DNA of 64,000 nt from Lachnospiraceae bacterium (lineage in GTDB: Bacteria > Bacillota > Clostridia > Lachnospirales > Lachnospiraceae), in contig JAFLTE010000003.1 in assembly GCA_022510565.1 (NCBI GenBank), positions 186,001 to 250,000 of the forward strand, read 5' to 3'. The translations under genes were made by a program, and so were the position numbers. Shown here piece by piece: positions 1-8,908 of this stretch. The notes beneath the pieces were generated by a model. It saw only the letters and a program-made list of their open reading frames with translations. It made no database searches and was not told where the DNA came from. Positions within the stretch are counted from its first letter, which is position 1; the number at the start of each line of letters is the position of its first letter.

Positions 1-124
1 GGTGAGTCGGGAAGCGCAGGGGGTAAGCCGGGACGAAGAAATAGATGAATATCGGCAGCTTTTTGCACAAATACTGGGAATTACCGCAGACAAGGTGGAG
101 GTGATATATCATGGAGGGTGGTAA
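1..124 (+). CDS. spoIIIAF: Stage III sporulation protein AF, C-terminal end (partial)
   Basis: The frame beginning at base 2 is open from the window edge to a TAA at 122-124 and encodes about 40 residues ending in YHGGW. It overlaps the spoIIIAG start by 14 bases. In the spoIIIA operon the gene directly before spoIIIAG is spoIIIAF, which encodes a small membrane protein of the SpoIIIA-SpoIIQ channel between mother cell and forespore. The assignment rests mainly on gene order, because the visible tail is too short for a family call. Its beginning lies outside the window. Confidence 0.7.
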   Translation, partial: VSREAQGVSRDEEIDEYRQLFAQILGITADKVEVIYHGGW

Positions 125-743
125 AAAGCTGATTGAGAAACTGACAAACGGGAAGAAATTGGAAAAAGACCAGTGCCTGATTCTGGTATTGGCAGGTATT
201 CTGCTGTGCGTGATTGCTCTGCCGGCTCGAAAGGATGATTCAAAGTCCGATATACCGTACATATCGAGTGATACAATTGATAATCAAAGCGAGGGGAGTA
301 CAGACGGTATATACGGGGAACCTATCGATAGCGCAGCCTCCTATGCGGGATATTGGGAGGAGCGGCTGGAGGATGCACTGCGATATGTGGATGGAGTCGG
401 TAATGTCAGGGTATTGATTACGTTGAAAGAGTCCGAGCACAGAATCGTGGAGAAGGATGGAACCGAGCAGTATTCAAATACGACGGAGGAAGATGCTGCG
501 GGAGGCAGCCGCACAATCGGGGAGAGCAGAGTGGAGAAAAGCACCATATATACGGTGGATGAGAAGGGGCAGGATGTGCCCTATGTGATTAAAACCATAT
601 CACCTACGGTGGAGGGTGTGGTAGTGATTGCGCAGGGGGTGAAAGAGCAAGGAGTACAAGATAATATAATCGAAGCAATTCAGGTATTATTTGATATAGA
701 TGCGAATAAGATAAAAATAGTAAAGATGAAAAATAATCAGTGA
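111..743 (+). CDS. spoIIIAG: Stage III sporulation protein AG
   Basis: This 210-residue protein has a short basic N-terminus, one membrane segment at about residues 22-39, and a soluble domain containing the EERLEDALRYVDGVGNVRV region typical of SpoIIIAG. In Bacillus subtilis SpoIIIAG forms a large ring in the forespore-engulfing mother-cell membrane as part of the SpoIIIA-SpoIIQ channel needed for late forespore gene expression. It overlaps the preceding spoIIIAF tail by 14 bases and is followed 13 bases later by spoIIIAH, so the three are almost certainly one sporulation transcript, expected to depend on sigma E (from family knowledge; no sigma-E promoter lies in the window). The start ATG at 111 is supported by a GGAGGTG-like Shine-Dalgarno sequence inside the upstream gene. 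Confidence 0.93.
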   Translation: MEGGKKLIEKLTNGKKLEKDQCLILVLAGILLCVIALPARKDDSKSDIPYISSDTIDNQSEGSTDGIYGEPIDSAASYAGYWEERLEDALRYVDGVGNVRVLITLKESEHRIVEKDGTEQYSNTTEEDAAGGSRTIGESRVEKSTIYTVDEKGQDVPYVIKTISPTVEGVVVIAQGVKEQGVQDNIIEAIQVLFDIDANKIKIVKMKNNQ

Positions 744-756
744 AGGGGAGAAAAAA

Positions 757-1473
757 TTGAAAAATATGATTAAGAAAAACCAGATGATGATTACGGCGCT
801 TGCAATTATGATTGCCGTAGCGGGGTACTTGAATTTTGCGGGTACAAAAGTGACAGATGAGGAGATTGTGACCGTCAACGGAACCATCACTACAGATGAT
901 ATGGGTAATCCGACCTTGAACGGAGATGATTACGATTATTCATCTTTCGCGGATATTTCGGAGGAAGATCTTGAACAGGCCTCCGGAGACATTCTCAGTC
1001 TGGATACGGATGTGACAATGTCGGAGAACGGTGGTGTGGACGAGGAACTGGCAGAGGCGCTTGCGGAAGAACAGATGGAAGAAGTGCCCGGAGAAGCGGT
1101 TTTCACATCGGCCAGTACGGTATCCGCACTGTCAGGTGCTAAATTACAGAAGGAGCAGACGCGTGCACAAAATAAGGCGACGCTTTTGGAAATCATTAAC
1201 AATGCCAACATCAGTGAGACGCAGAAACAAGAAGCAGTAAACAGCATGATTGCTATGACGGATATTGCCGAGAAGGAGACGGCTGCTGAGATACTGTTGG
1301 ACGCTAAGGGGTTTGAGGATGCCATTGTCAGCATAGACGGTGACAGCGTGGATGTGGTTGTCAACACGTCGGAATTGACGGAGGCACAGCGCGCCCAGAT
1401 TGAAGATATTGTGATCCGCAAGACGGGTGTCAGCGCAGAGTCTGTTATTATCAGTACGTTCAATTCTAACTAA
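757..1473 (+). CDS. spoIIIAH: Stage III sporulation protein AH
   Basis: The 238-residue protein has one N-terminal membrane segment at about residues 11-29, an acidic low-complexity linker, and a C-terminal domain (about 150-236) of the EscJ/YscJ-like ring-forming fold. SpoIIIAH is the mother-cell partner of forespore SpoIIQ, and together they bridge the two membranes around the engulfed forespore. The start is taken as TTG at 757, preceded by a strong AAGGGGAG Shine-Dalgarno site; an ATG three codons on (766) is the alternative. It is the last spoIIIA gene, and a 116-base gap follows before deoB. The insert of acidic residues between the membrane segment and the ring domain is longer than in B. 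subtilis, which I judge from memory of the family. Confidence 0.93.
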   Translation: MKNMIKKNQMMITALAIMIAVAGYLNFAGTKVTDEEIVTVNGTITTDDMGNPTLNGDDYDYSSFADISEEDLEQASGDILSLDTDVTMSENGGVDEELAEALAEEQMEEVPGEAVFTSASTVSALSGAKLQKEQTRAQNKATLLEIINNANISETQKQEAVNSMIAMTDIAEKETAAEILLDAKGFEDAIVSIDGDSVDVVVNTSELTEAQRAQIEDIVIRKTGVSAESVIISTFNSN

Positions 1474-1589
1474 ACACAGTGCACACTCAAGATTTTTATG
1501 ATATACTTAGCGCAAAAGAAAAACAAGCGGCGCGAAGCGGCATTGGATTTGAAGTCGGAAGTTGTTTTTCTTGTATACGGAGGCTGAAC

Positions 1590-2753
1590 ATGAAAAGAGT
1601 ATTTTTAATTGTATTGGATAGTTTCGGAATCGGGGAGATGGAGGACGCGGCTGCTTACGGTGATTTTGGCACGAACACCTTAAGGTCTGTGGCTTCCAGC
1701 TCTGCGTTTAATATGCCTAACATGGGTGCAATGGGACTTTTTAATATTGACGGCGTGGATTGTGGAGAGAAAGTATCAGCACCCACCGCACGGATTGCAC
1801 GTATGAGAGAAGCTTCTAAAGGTAAAGATACCACTATAGGACATTGGGAGATTGCAGGTATCTATTCACCGAAGCCTCTTCCCACATATCCCAACGGATT
1901 TCCGGAGGAAGTGCTTGCACCTTTTCGGGAGAGGACAGGAAGGGGAATTCTCTGTAATCTGCCTTATTCGGGCACTCAGGTCATTCAGGAATACGGTGAT
2001 GCCCATATGAAGACAGGGGATCTGATTGTTTATACTTCCGCCGACAGTGTATTTCAGATTGCGGCACACGAAGATATTGTACCGGTAGAGACATTATATG
2101 AATACTGTCGTATTGCAAGAGATATCCTACAGGGGGAGCACGGCGTGGGACGAGTTATTGCGCGGCCTTTTGTGGGCTCCGGCGGAGGAAATTTTACGAG
2201 AACCTCGCGACGGCATGATTTTTCTCTGATACCTCCTAAGACCACTATGCTGGACCAGTTGAAGGAAGCGGGCAAGGATGTGATTGCCGTGGGCAAGATT
2301 CAGGATATTTTCGTGGGAAAGGGAATTACGGAGTATGTCTACACCGGCGGAAATGAGGAAGGTATTGAGCGTACACTGGAGTATCTGAATCAGGATTTTG
2401 AGGGCTTGTGTTTTGTGAATCTGGTGGATTACGATATGCTCTACGGTCATCGCAGGGATGTGGACGGTTACGCGAAGGCATTATCCTATTTTGATGCAAA
2501 GCTGCCTGATATCATAGGGAAAATGAGAGAGGAAGATGTGTTGATGCTCACTGCCGACCACGGCTGCGACCCGGCATACAAAGAGAGTACGGACCACACC
2601 AGAGAGCATACACCTTTTATTATGTATGGTAAATCGGTGCGCCCTGCGAATCTGGGCACGCGGGATACCTTTGCCGATATCGGTGCTACGGTGCTTGATT
2701 ATTTCGGGATTAAGCCTGAGTTTGACGCTGTGTCAATGTTTGAACATTGCTGA
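1590..2753 (+). CDS. deoB: Phosphopentomutase
   Basis: DeoB interconverts ribose 1-phosphate or deoxyribose 1-phosphate with the 5-phosphate form, linking nucleoside breakdown to the pentose phosphate route in the cytosol. The protein is 387 residues, the usual size. Alkaline-phosphatase-superfamily features are visible: the metal-site start VLDSFGIGE, the GKDTTIGHWEIAG segment with the phosphate-carrying Thr, and the TADHGCDP metal motif near the end followed by HTREHTPF. The open frame extends upstream to 1479, but the ATG at 1590 has a good ACGGAGG Shine-Dalgarno site and gives the canonical MKRVFLIVLDSFG start. It is followed 10 bases later by prfC. No other nucleoside-salvage gene is adjacent. 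Confidence 0.95.
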   Translation: MKRVFLIVLDSFGIGEMEDAAAYGDFGTNTLRSVASSSAFNMPNMGAMGLFNIDGVDCGEKVSAPTARIARMREASKGKDTTIGHWEIAGIYSPKPLPTYPNGFPEEVLAPFRERTGRGILCNLPYSGTQVIQEYGDAHMKTGDLIVYTSADSVFQIAAHEDIVPVETLYEYCRIARDILQGEHGVGRVIARPFVGSGGGNFTRTSRRHDFSLIPPKTTMLDQLKEAGKDVIAVGKIQDIFVGKGITEYVYTGGNEEGIERTLEYLNQDFEGLCFVNLVDYDMLYGHRRDVDGYAKALSYFDAKLPDIIGKMREEDVLMLTADHGCDPAYKESTDHTREHTPFIMYGKSVRPANLGTRDTFADIGATVLDYFGIKPEFDAVSMFEHC

Positions 2754-2763
2754 GTCATAGAGT

Positions 2764-4371
2764 ATGGAGGATAAAAAGTTGGGCAATTATGCAGACGAGA
2801 TTAACAAAAGAAGAACATTTGCAATTATATCACACCCTGATGCGGGTAAGACTACATTGACCGAGAAATTCCTGCTGTACGGCGGTGCGATTAATTTGGC
2901 GGGAAGTGTGAAGGGTAAGGCAACTGCCAGACACGCGGTTTCCGACTGGATGGAAATTGAGAAGGAGAGAGGTATTTCGGTCACCTCTTCTGTACTCCAA
3001 TTCGAGTACGGCGGGTACTGTATCAACATACTGGATACACCGGGACATCAAGATTTCTCGGAAGACACCTACAGGACTTTGATGGCGGCGGACTCGGCAG
3101 TCATGGTTATCGATGCGTCTAAGGGCGTGGAAGCGCAGACGCGTAAGCTGTTCAAAGTATGTGTTATGCGCCATATTCCAATTTTCACGTTTATCAACAA
3201 GATGGACAGGGATGCTAACGATACCTTTGACTTACTCGATGAGATTGAGAAGGAGTTGGGTATTGCCACTTGCCCGATTAACTGGCCTATCGGCTCCGGC
3301 AAGAGCTTTAAAGGAGTTTATGAGCGGGAGAGTAAGTGCGTAATTACTTATTCCGACACGGAGAAGGGTACGAAAGAGGGACATGCTACGCGTATACCGG
3401 TTACGGATGAAGCGCTCCTTACGGAGCACATCGGTGAATCATTCAAGGCACAGCTCTCCGACGAGATAGAATTGTTGGACGGAGCCAGCGCGGAGTACGA
3501 TTTGGATAGGATACAGGCGGGCGAACTGACACCGGTATTTTTCGGTTCAGCACTTACGAATTTCGGTGTGGAGATTTTTCTGCAGCACTTTTTAAAGATG
3601 ACTACGACACCGCTTCCGCGCAAGGCGGATATCGGGCTAATCGACCCGGTGGAACATGATTTTTCGGCGTTTGTCTTTAAAATACAGGCAAATATGAACA
3701 AGGCGCACCGCGATAGGGTAGCCTTTATGCGCATCTGCTCAGGCAGATTTGATGCCGGTGCTGAAGTAAAACATGTACAGGGCGGCAAGGTGATGCGCTT
3801 ATCGCAGCCACAACAAATTATGGCGGACGAGCGTAAAATACTGTCGGAAGCCTATGCGGGGGACATTATCGGTGTATTTGACCCGGGGATTTTCTCTATT
3901 GGCGATACAATCTGTATGCCCAAGGAACAGTTTGCATATGAAGGTATTCCCACTTTTGCGCCGGAACATTTTGCAAGGGTAAAACAGATTGACACAATGA
4001 AAAGAAAACAATTTGTGAAAGGAATCACGCAGATTGCGCAGGAAGGCGCCATCCAAATCTTTCAGGAGTTCAACACGGGTATGGAGGAGATCATTGTAGG
4101 CGTTGTAGGCGTACTACAGTTTGATGTGCTCAAATACCGCTTGGAGAACGAATACAACGTGGAGATTAAGATGGAGAATCTTCCTTACGAGCATATCCGT
4201 TGGATTGAGAACAAGGAAATCGATTTGAACAAGCTGACGGGTACCTCCGACATGAAGAAGATTCAGGATTTGAAGGGTAATCCGCTTCTTCTGTTTGTCA
4301 ACCAGTGGAGCATCGGAATGACGGTGGAGAGAAACGAAGGACTGGTCTTGTCGGAGTTCGGCAGAAATTAA
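2764..4371 (+). CDS. prfC: Peptide chain release factor 3
   Basis: RF3 is a translational GTPase that recycles RF1/RF2 from the ribosome after termination. The 535-residue protein shows the GTPase motifs in order: SHPDAGKTT (P-loop), the DTPGHQDF motif, and NKMD; an RF3-type EF-Tu domain 2 and C-terminal domain follow. The start is uncertain. ATG 2764 has no clear Shine-Dalgarno site, whereas the in-frame TTG at 2779 has a perfect GGAGG (2766-2770) at ideal spacing and would give MGNYADEINKRRTFA, close to the usual RF3 N-terminus. I list the longer form and regard the TTG as at least as likely. The gene lies 10 bases after deoB and probably shares its transcript. Confidence 0.95.
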   Translation: MEDKKLGNYADEINKRRTFAIISHPDAGKTTLTEKFLLYGGAINLAGSVKGKATARHAVSDWMEIEKERGISVTSSVLQFEYGGYCINILDTPGHQDFSEDTYRTLMAADSAVMVIDASKGVEAQTRKLFKVCVMRHIPIFTFINKMDRDANDTFDLLDEIEKELGIATCPINWPIGSGKSFKGVYERESKCVITYSDTEKGTKEGHATRIPVTDEALLTEHIGESFKAQLSDEIELLDGASAEYDLDRIQAGELTPVFFGSALTNFGVEIFLQHFLKMTTTPLPRKADIGLIDPVEHDFSAFVFKIQANMNKAHRDRVAFMRICSGRFDAGAEVKHVQGGKVMRLSQPQQIMADERKILSEAYAGDIIGVFDPGIFSIGDTICMPKEQFAYEGIPTFAPEHFARVKQIDTMKRKQFVKGITQIAQEGAIQIFQEFNTGMEEIIVGVVGVLQFDVLKYRLENEYNVEIKMENLPYEHIRWIENKEIDLNKLTGTSDMKKIQDLKGNPLLLFVNQWSIGMTVERNEGLVLSEFGRN

Positions 4372-4413
4372 CGGACAAGCTGTACGGTATCTGCGGTGAT
4401 AAGGTGATGGCAT

Positions 4414-5589
4414 ATGAAGAGAACAGGTTTATTATTGACCGGTATGTTAATATTGACAGGATGTCTTGCTTACGCATGGCAAACATTGCCGCATCAGCAG
4501 AGCGAGTTATATATGCAGGAAGATTTCGGGGCTATGCAGGACGAGCCGGAGCAGGCAGAACAGATTGTCATGCGGGCGGAAGAATACGGTTATGCCTACA
4601 GCATGCTGCCTGCAGAGGAACAGACTTTATATCTGGAAATTCGGGATGCCCTCATTAATTTTGAGGAGAATGTGCGTTTGTCCAGTTATGATAAGGATGA
4701 AATTTCCCATGCTTTTCAGTGTGTTTTGAACGATCATCCCGAGATTTTCTATGTGGATGGATACACATATACGGAATATACGCTTGGCGATATTCTCAGG
4801 AAGATTACTTTTACGGGCACATACCGTTCCAGTCCGGAAGAAATACAGCAGAAACAAGAATTGATAGATAGTTATGTAAACCGATGCCTGTCAGGAATGC
4901 CGAATGATGCAGACGATTACACAAAAGTAAAATATATTTATGAATATTTGATTCATCACACGGAATACGATGCCACGGTGGAGGACAACCAGAACATCTG
5001 CTCCGTATTTATAGAGGGTCGTTCCGTCTGTCAAGGATATGCTAAGGCGACACAATATCTTTTGAATGAGGCAGGAGTCTTCTCAACACTGGTTTTGGGG
5101 CGCGTGGTAGGAGGAGAAGGCCATGCGTGGAATCTTGTGCGGATTAACGGTCAGTACTACTATGTGGATACCACATGGGGAGATGCGTCATATCAGGCGG
5201 TAGGCGGCAGTACCGGTTATCCGAACGAGAAAATTCCAACCATCAATTATGATTATCTGTGTGTGTCTACGGAACAGATGAACCTGACCCATGAGCTTGC
5301 CAATGTGGTAGAACTGCCGGAATGCAATTCCATGGACGATAATTATTACGTGCGGGAGGGGTTCTATTTTACGCAGTGGGATGAAGAGCAGATTGAGCGT
5401 ATTTTTCGGGAAGAGTACGAGAAGGGAAGCGTCTACGTAACACTGAAATGCGACAGTTACGAGGTATACAGCCTGATGTATGCGGCGTTGATTACAAATC
5501 AGGGAATCTTCAAGTATCTTGATTGCCCTGACGGGTTAGTGTCCTACTCGGACGATGAGAGACAGTACAGCATGAGCTTCTGGCTTTAA
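4414..5589 (+). CDS. Transglutaminase-like lipoprotein
   Basis: A 391-residue protein begins with a lipoprotein signal peptide (hydrophobic stretch, then LTGC with the lipidated Cys at residue 17), so it should be anchored on the outer face of the membrane. The middle carries a transglutaminase-like domain with a Cys-His-Asp triad visible at C206 (SVCQGYA), H237 (GEGHAWN) and D252 (YVDTTWGD). Bacterial members of this superfamily are mostly proteases or amidases acting on peptides or cell-wall material, but substrate cannot be read from sequence. It starts 42 bases after prfC with an AAGGTG Shine-Dalgarno. The neighbours give no functional hint, and this gene is not part of the conserved Firmicute order here. 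Confidence 0.85.
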   Translation: MKRTGLLLTGMLILTGCLAYAWQTLPHQQSELYMQEDFGAMQDEPEQAEQIVMRAEEYGYAYSMLPAEEQTLYLEIRDALINFEENVRLSSYDKDEISHAFQCVLNDHPEIFYVDGYTYTEYTLGDILRKITFTGTYRSSPEEIQQKQELIDSYVNRCLSGMPNDADDYTKVKYIYEYLIHHTEYDATVEDNQNICSVFIEGRSVCQGYAKATQYLLNEAGVFSTLVLGRVVGGEGHAWNLVRINGQYYYVDTTWGDASYQAVGGSTGYPNEKIPTINYDYLCVSTEQMNLTHELANVVELPECNSMDDNYYVREGFYFTQWDEEQIERIFREEYEKGSVYVTLKCDSYEVYSLMYAALITNQGIFKYLDCPDGLVSYSDDERQYSMSFWL

Positions 5590-5664
5590 TGGTAATGGGG
5601 CTATGCAAAAATAATAATTTTTGATATACTTATCCCAAATGGAAGAAAGGCGTGGAGTATCATT

Positions 5665-6045
5665 ATGGAACAGGAATCGGTTAAGAATATCAATTTAGCT
5701 CAGGAAGATGAGACGTTTGGTACGGTGAAGATTGCAGATGACGTTGTAGCGATGATTGCAGCGTTAGCCGCGGCGGAAGTGGACGGCGTAGCAGCCATGA
5801 ACGGCAATGTAGCCAACGGACTTTTAAGTAAGGTTGGTGTCAAGGGACTTGCCAAGGGAGCAAGAGTGGATATACTCAATAAGAAAGTTAAAGTAGAACT
5901 CGCTGTCACCATGGAGTACGGGTTTAACATTCCTGCGACCTGCCAGCGCGTGCAGAACAGAGTGAAAAATGCAATCGAGAATATGACCGGGCTGGAAGTG
6001 ACGGATGTCAATATCCGCATAGCAGGCATCAGCATGACGCACTGA
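5665..6045 (+). CDS. Asp23/Gls24 family envelope stress protein (YqhY type)
   Basis: A 126-residue protein matches the Asp23/Gls24 family throughout: VKIADDVVAMIAALAAAEV near residues 21-39, a central region with VKVELAVTMEYG, and a final VTDVNIRIAGI strand. In B. subtilis the homologue YqhY is encoded just before nusB, as here, and has been linked to regulation of acetyl-CoA carboxylase and lipid homeostasis; that role is family knowledge and not visible in sequence. The accB and accC genes that precede it in Bacillus are absent from this spot. A TATACT hexamer at 5625-5630 could serve as a -10 element, but I see no convincing -35. It probably heads the nusB-recN run. Confidence 0.9.
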   Translation: MEQESVKNINLAQEDETFGTVKIADDVVAMIAALAAAEVDGVAAMNGNVANGLLSKVGVKGLAKGARVDILNKKVKVELAVTMEYGFNIPATCQRVQNRVKNAIENMTGLEVTDVNIRIAGISMTH

Positions 6046-6091
6046 TATAATATCAGGCGTTTAATACTAGTATGATACGACAGGAGTCACT

Positions 6092-6487
6092 ATGAGCAGA
6101 AGAGAGTTGCGGGAACAGATTTTTAAGCTGTTATTCCGCGTAGAATTTAACAGTTTGGAAGATATGTCAGAGCAGGAGCAGCTTTTCTTTGAGGATGAGG
6201 ACGCTGCAAAGGATAAGGATGCAGACTACATCTCGGATAAATATCATAAGATTCAACAGAAACTCTCGGAGATAGACAGTCAGTTGAACGAGAAGACAGA
6301 AGGGTGGGACACCACCAGAATGAGTAAGGTGGATTTGACGATTTTAAGGCTGGCGGTCTATGAGATTAATTATGACGATTCAGTGCCCACGGGTGTTGCG
6401 ATTAACGAGGCGGTAGAGCTTGCTAAGAAATTCGGACAGGATGCATCGTCGGGATTTGTCAACGGTATCTTGGCAAAGTTTGCCTAG
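6092..6487 (+). CDS. nusB: Transcription antitermination factor NusB
   Basis: NusB binds boxA RNA with ribosomal protein S10 and takes part in antitermination of rRNA operons. The 131-residue all-helical protein starts MSRRELREQIFKLLFR and ends with the family-typical VAINEAVELAKKFG and FVNGILAKFA helices. An AGGAGTCACT stretch lies just before the ATG. It sits 46 bases after the Asp23-type gene and 15 bases before xseA, the arrangement found in B. subtilis except that folD is missing between nusB and xseA. An acidic insertion (about residues 25-45, rich in Glu and Asp) makes it slightly longer than some homologues. Confidence 0.95.
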   Translation: MSRRELREQIFKLLFRVEFNSLEDMSEQEQLFFEDEDAAKDKDADYISDKYHKIQQKLSEIDSQLNEKTEGWDTTRMSKVDLTILRLAVYEINYDDSVPTGVAINEAVELAKKFGQDASSGFVNGILAKFA

Positions 6488-6502
6488 ACGGACGGTATCG
6501 CT

Positions 6503-7714
6503 ATGCAGAATGTATATACAGTTGCACAGGTGAATTCTTATATTAAAAATATGTTCACGCAGGATTATATGTTGCAGTCAATCATGGTCAAAGGTGAGGT
6601 CAGTAACTGCAAATATCATTCCTCTGGACATATTTATTTTACATTAAAGGATGCAAAAGGAACAATAGCATGCGTTATGTTTGCGCCGAACCGCAAAGGG
6701 CTTCGTTTTCAGATGACTGAGGGACAGCAGGTTGTGGTCAGCGGTAGTGTGGATGTTTACGAGCGGGACGGCAAATATCAATTGTATGCCAGAGAGATTC
6801 AGCTTGACGGTGCCGGCGCACTCTATGAGAGGTATGAGCAGCTAAAGCAAGAGTTGGAAGAGCGGGGAATGTTTGCGGCGCAGTATAAGCAGCCGATTCC
6901 GAAATATATTAGGACATTAGGGGTTGTAACCGCAGCCACGGGAGCGGCAGTTCGGGACATTATCAATATTGCGGGCAGGAGAAATCCCTATGTTCAGATC
7001 ATCCTGTATCCCGCCATTGTTCAGGGAGAAGCAGCGGCCCCCAGTATTGTCAACGGTATCCATGCCATGGAACGACTGGGTGTGGATGTGATTATCGTAG
7101 GTAGGGGCGGCGGCTCCATTGAGGATTTGTGGGCATTCAATGAGGAAGTGGTGGCGCAGGCGATTTTTGACTGTACCATACCGATTATCTCCGCGGTAGG
7201 ACACGAGACGGACACGACGATTGCCGATTTTGTGGCAGATTTGCGAGCGCCCACGCCCTCGGCCGCTGCAGAACTGGCGGTTTGCGATATAGAGCAGCTT
7301 CAAGAGAAACTGTCGGAATATGCCTATACCCTGCAGCATATGTGCCGCAGAGTAATCGGGCGCTATCGGCAGGCGGTAGAACAGTACAGTGTCAGAATGC
7401 GGTATTTAAGTCCGATGAACATGGCTCGGACGAAAAGATTACAACTGTTATCATTGGAAGAACACTTGCAGAACGCCATGGAGGAGCGTCTTCGTGACAA
7501 GAGGCACAGACTGGCACTTTATGTAGAGCAAATGAAAGGCTTATCTCCGCTGGATAAGCTTAATCAAGGGTATGCCTACGTATCTGACAGTACGGGTGCG
7601 ACGTTGACTTCCGTAGGGCAGGTTTCTGTGGGCGATCGGATGACGGTTTATGTGAAGGACGGCAGTCTGAGTGCGCAGGTTATAGATAAACAAGACGGAG
7701 ATTTGAGAGTATGA
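6503..7714 (+). CDS. xseA: Exodeoxyribonuclease VII large subunit
   Basis: XseA is the catalytic subunit of exonuclease VII, which degrades single-stranded DNA in both directions. The 403-residue protein begins with an OB-fold (about residues 1-100: MVKGEVSNCKYHSSGHIYFTLKD) followed by the catalytic domain with GRGGGSIEDLWAFNEE and the AVGHETDTTIADFVADLRAPTP motif characteristic of the family, then a coiled-coil C-terminal part that contacts XseB. Its stop overlaps the xseB start by four bases (ATGA), pointing to translational coupling of the two subunits. Confidence 0.96.
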   Translation: MQNVYTVAQVNSYIKNMFTQDYMLQSIMVKGEVSNCKYHSSGHIYFTLKDAKGTIACVMFAPNRKGLRFQMTEGQQVVVSGSVDVYERDGKYQLYAREIQLDGAGALYERYEQLKQELEERGMFAAQYKQPIPKYIRTLGVVTAATGAAVRDIINIAGRRNPYVQIILYPAIVQGEAAAPSIVNGIHAMERLGVDVIIVGRGGGSIEDLWAFNEEVVAQAIFDCTIPIISAVGHETDTTIADFVADLRAPTPSAAAELAVCDIEQLQEKLSEYAYTLQHMCRRVIGRYRQAVEQYSVRMRYLSPMNMARTKRLQLLSLEEHLQNAMEERLRDKRHRLALYVEQMKGLSPLDKLNQGYAYVSDSTGATLTSVGQVSVGDRMTVYVKDGSLSAQVIDKQDGDLRV

Positions 7715-7977
7715 AGAAAGAAAAGAAGGAATCGGAAGAACAGCTGATGCATGGTGGGCAGCAGGAACAGGAGAAAAATGACCTTTCTCTGGAGGAAGCT
7801 TTCGAGCAGATTGAAGAAGTAATCTCACATCTGGAGACGGAAGAGATTACACTTGAGCAGTCTTTTTTGGAATATAACAGAGGTATGAAACTTCTGCAGC
7901 ACTGTAACGAGAAGATTGACAGAGTGGAGAAGAAAGTACTGCAGATTAATGAAGACGGTGGATTAGATGAATTTTAA
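7711..7977 (+). CDS. xseB: Exodeoxyribonuclease VII small subunit
   Basis: The 88-residue protein is the small helical subunit that coats the XseA coiled coil. The core LSLEEAFEQIEEVISHLE and the LEQSFLEYNRGMKLLQHC helices are diagnostic. A highly charged, probably disordered N-terminal extension of about 25 residues (many Lys, Glu and Gln) precedes the core. It overlaps xseA by four bases and ispA by eleven bases, so the three genes are tightly coupled. Confidence 0.95.
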   Translation: MKKEKKESEEQLMHGGQQEQEKNDLSLEEAFEQIEEVISHLETEEITLEQSFLEYNRGMKLLQHCNEKIDRVEKKVLQINEDGGLDEF

Positions 7978-8875
7978 TGATGAATTGAGACATAAAACCG
8001 AGCGGATTGAGACAATTTTAGCACAGTATCTTCCGAAGGAGGAAGGATATCAGAAGACGGTGCTTCAGGCCATGAATTATTCGGTTACGGCGGGCGGCAA
8101 GAGACTTCGCCCCATGATGATGGAGGAGAGTGCGGCGCTTTTTGGCAACATAGAGGAAATATCGGCACTTCCTATGTTTATGGCTGCGCTTGAAATGATA
8201 CACAATTATTCTCTCGTGCACGATGACTTGCCGGCAATGGACAACGATGAGTACCGCAGGGGGCGTAAGACGACCCATGTGGTTTACGGTGAAGGTATGG
8301 CGGTTCTGGCAGGTGATGGGCTGTTAAACTATGCTTTTGAGACGGCGGCGAGTTCTTTTGACGGCGCAACGACGATAGAAGATTACAGGAGAGCGGCGTC
8401 CTCCATGCAGATACTTGGACGTAAGGCTGGCATATATGGCATGATTGGCGGTCAGTGTGCCGATTTGGAAGCGGAGGAGACGGAGAGTGCCATGACCGAC
8501 GAGATGCTCCTCTTTATCCATGAGCATAAGACAGCGGCATTGATACAGGCTGCCATGATGATTGGAGCAACCTTGGCAGGAGCCGGACAGGACGATGTTA
8601 TGAGGCTTGAAAAGTGTGCCTTCAACATCGGTCTGGCTTTTCAGATTCAGGATGATATTCTGGATGTGACGAGCAGTCTGGAGGTACTTGGCAAACCTGT
8701 CGGCAGTGATGAGAAGAATCACAAGTTGACCTATGTAACCATGCATGGTCTTACGGAATCCGGAAGTAAAGTGAAAGAGCTGTCGGAGGAGGCAATCGAC
8801 ATACTGTCTTCTTTTTCACGGCGTAATTTGTTCTTGGAAGAACTGGTCAGACAGTTGATATACAGAGAGAAATAA
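7967..8875 (+). CDS. ispA: Geranyl/farnesyl diphosphate synthase
   Basis: IspA condenses dimethylallyl and isopentenyl diphosphates to make farnesyl diphosphate, the precursor for undecaprenyl carriers and quinones. The 302-residue protein has the first Asp-rich motif as DDLPAMD (D86, D87, D92) with the two-residue insertion typical of bacterial short-chain synthases, the GGKRLRP substrate loop, and the second Asp-rich motif FQIQDDILD. It overlaps xseB by eleven bases and is followed by dxs, which supplies its substrates through the methylerythritol phosphate route, so co-expression is logical. Confidence 0.95.
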   Translation: MNFNDELRHKTERIETILAQYLPKEEGYQKTVLQAMNYSVTAGGKRLRPMMMEESAALFGNIEEISALPMFMAALEMIHNYSLVHDDLPAMDNDEYRRGRKTTHVVYGEGMAVLAGDGLLNYAFETAASSFDGATTIEDYRRAASSMQILGRKAGIYGMIGGQCADLEAEETESAMTDEMLLFIHEHKTAALIQAAMMIGATLAGAGQDDVMRLEKCAFNIGLAFQIQDDILDVTSSLEVLGKPVGSDEKNHKLTYVTMHGLTESGSKVKELSEEAIDILSSFSRRNLFLEELVRQLIYREK

Positions 8876-8908
8876 TTTTTCATATGCCAACGGGCGTGGA
8901 GGATTACA

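Noticed and set aside
1501..1510. TATACT as a -10 element for deoB
   Set aside because: No acceptable -35 is found at 16-18 bases, so I did not list it as a promoter.
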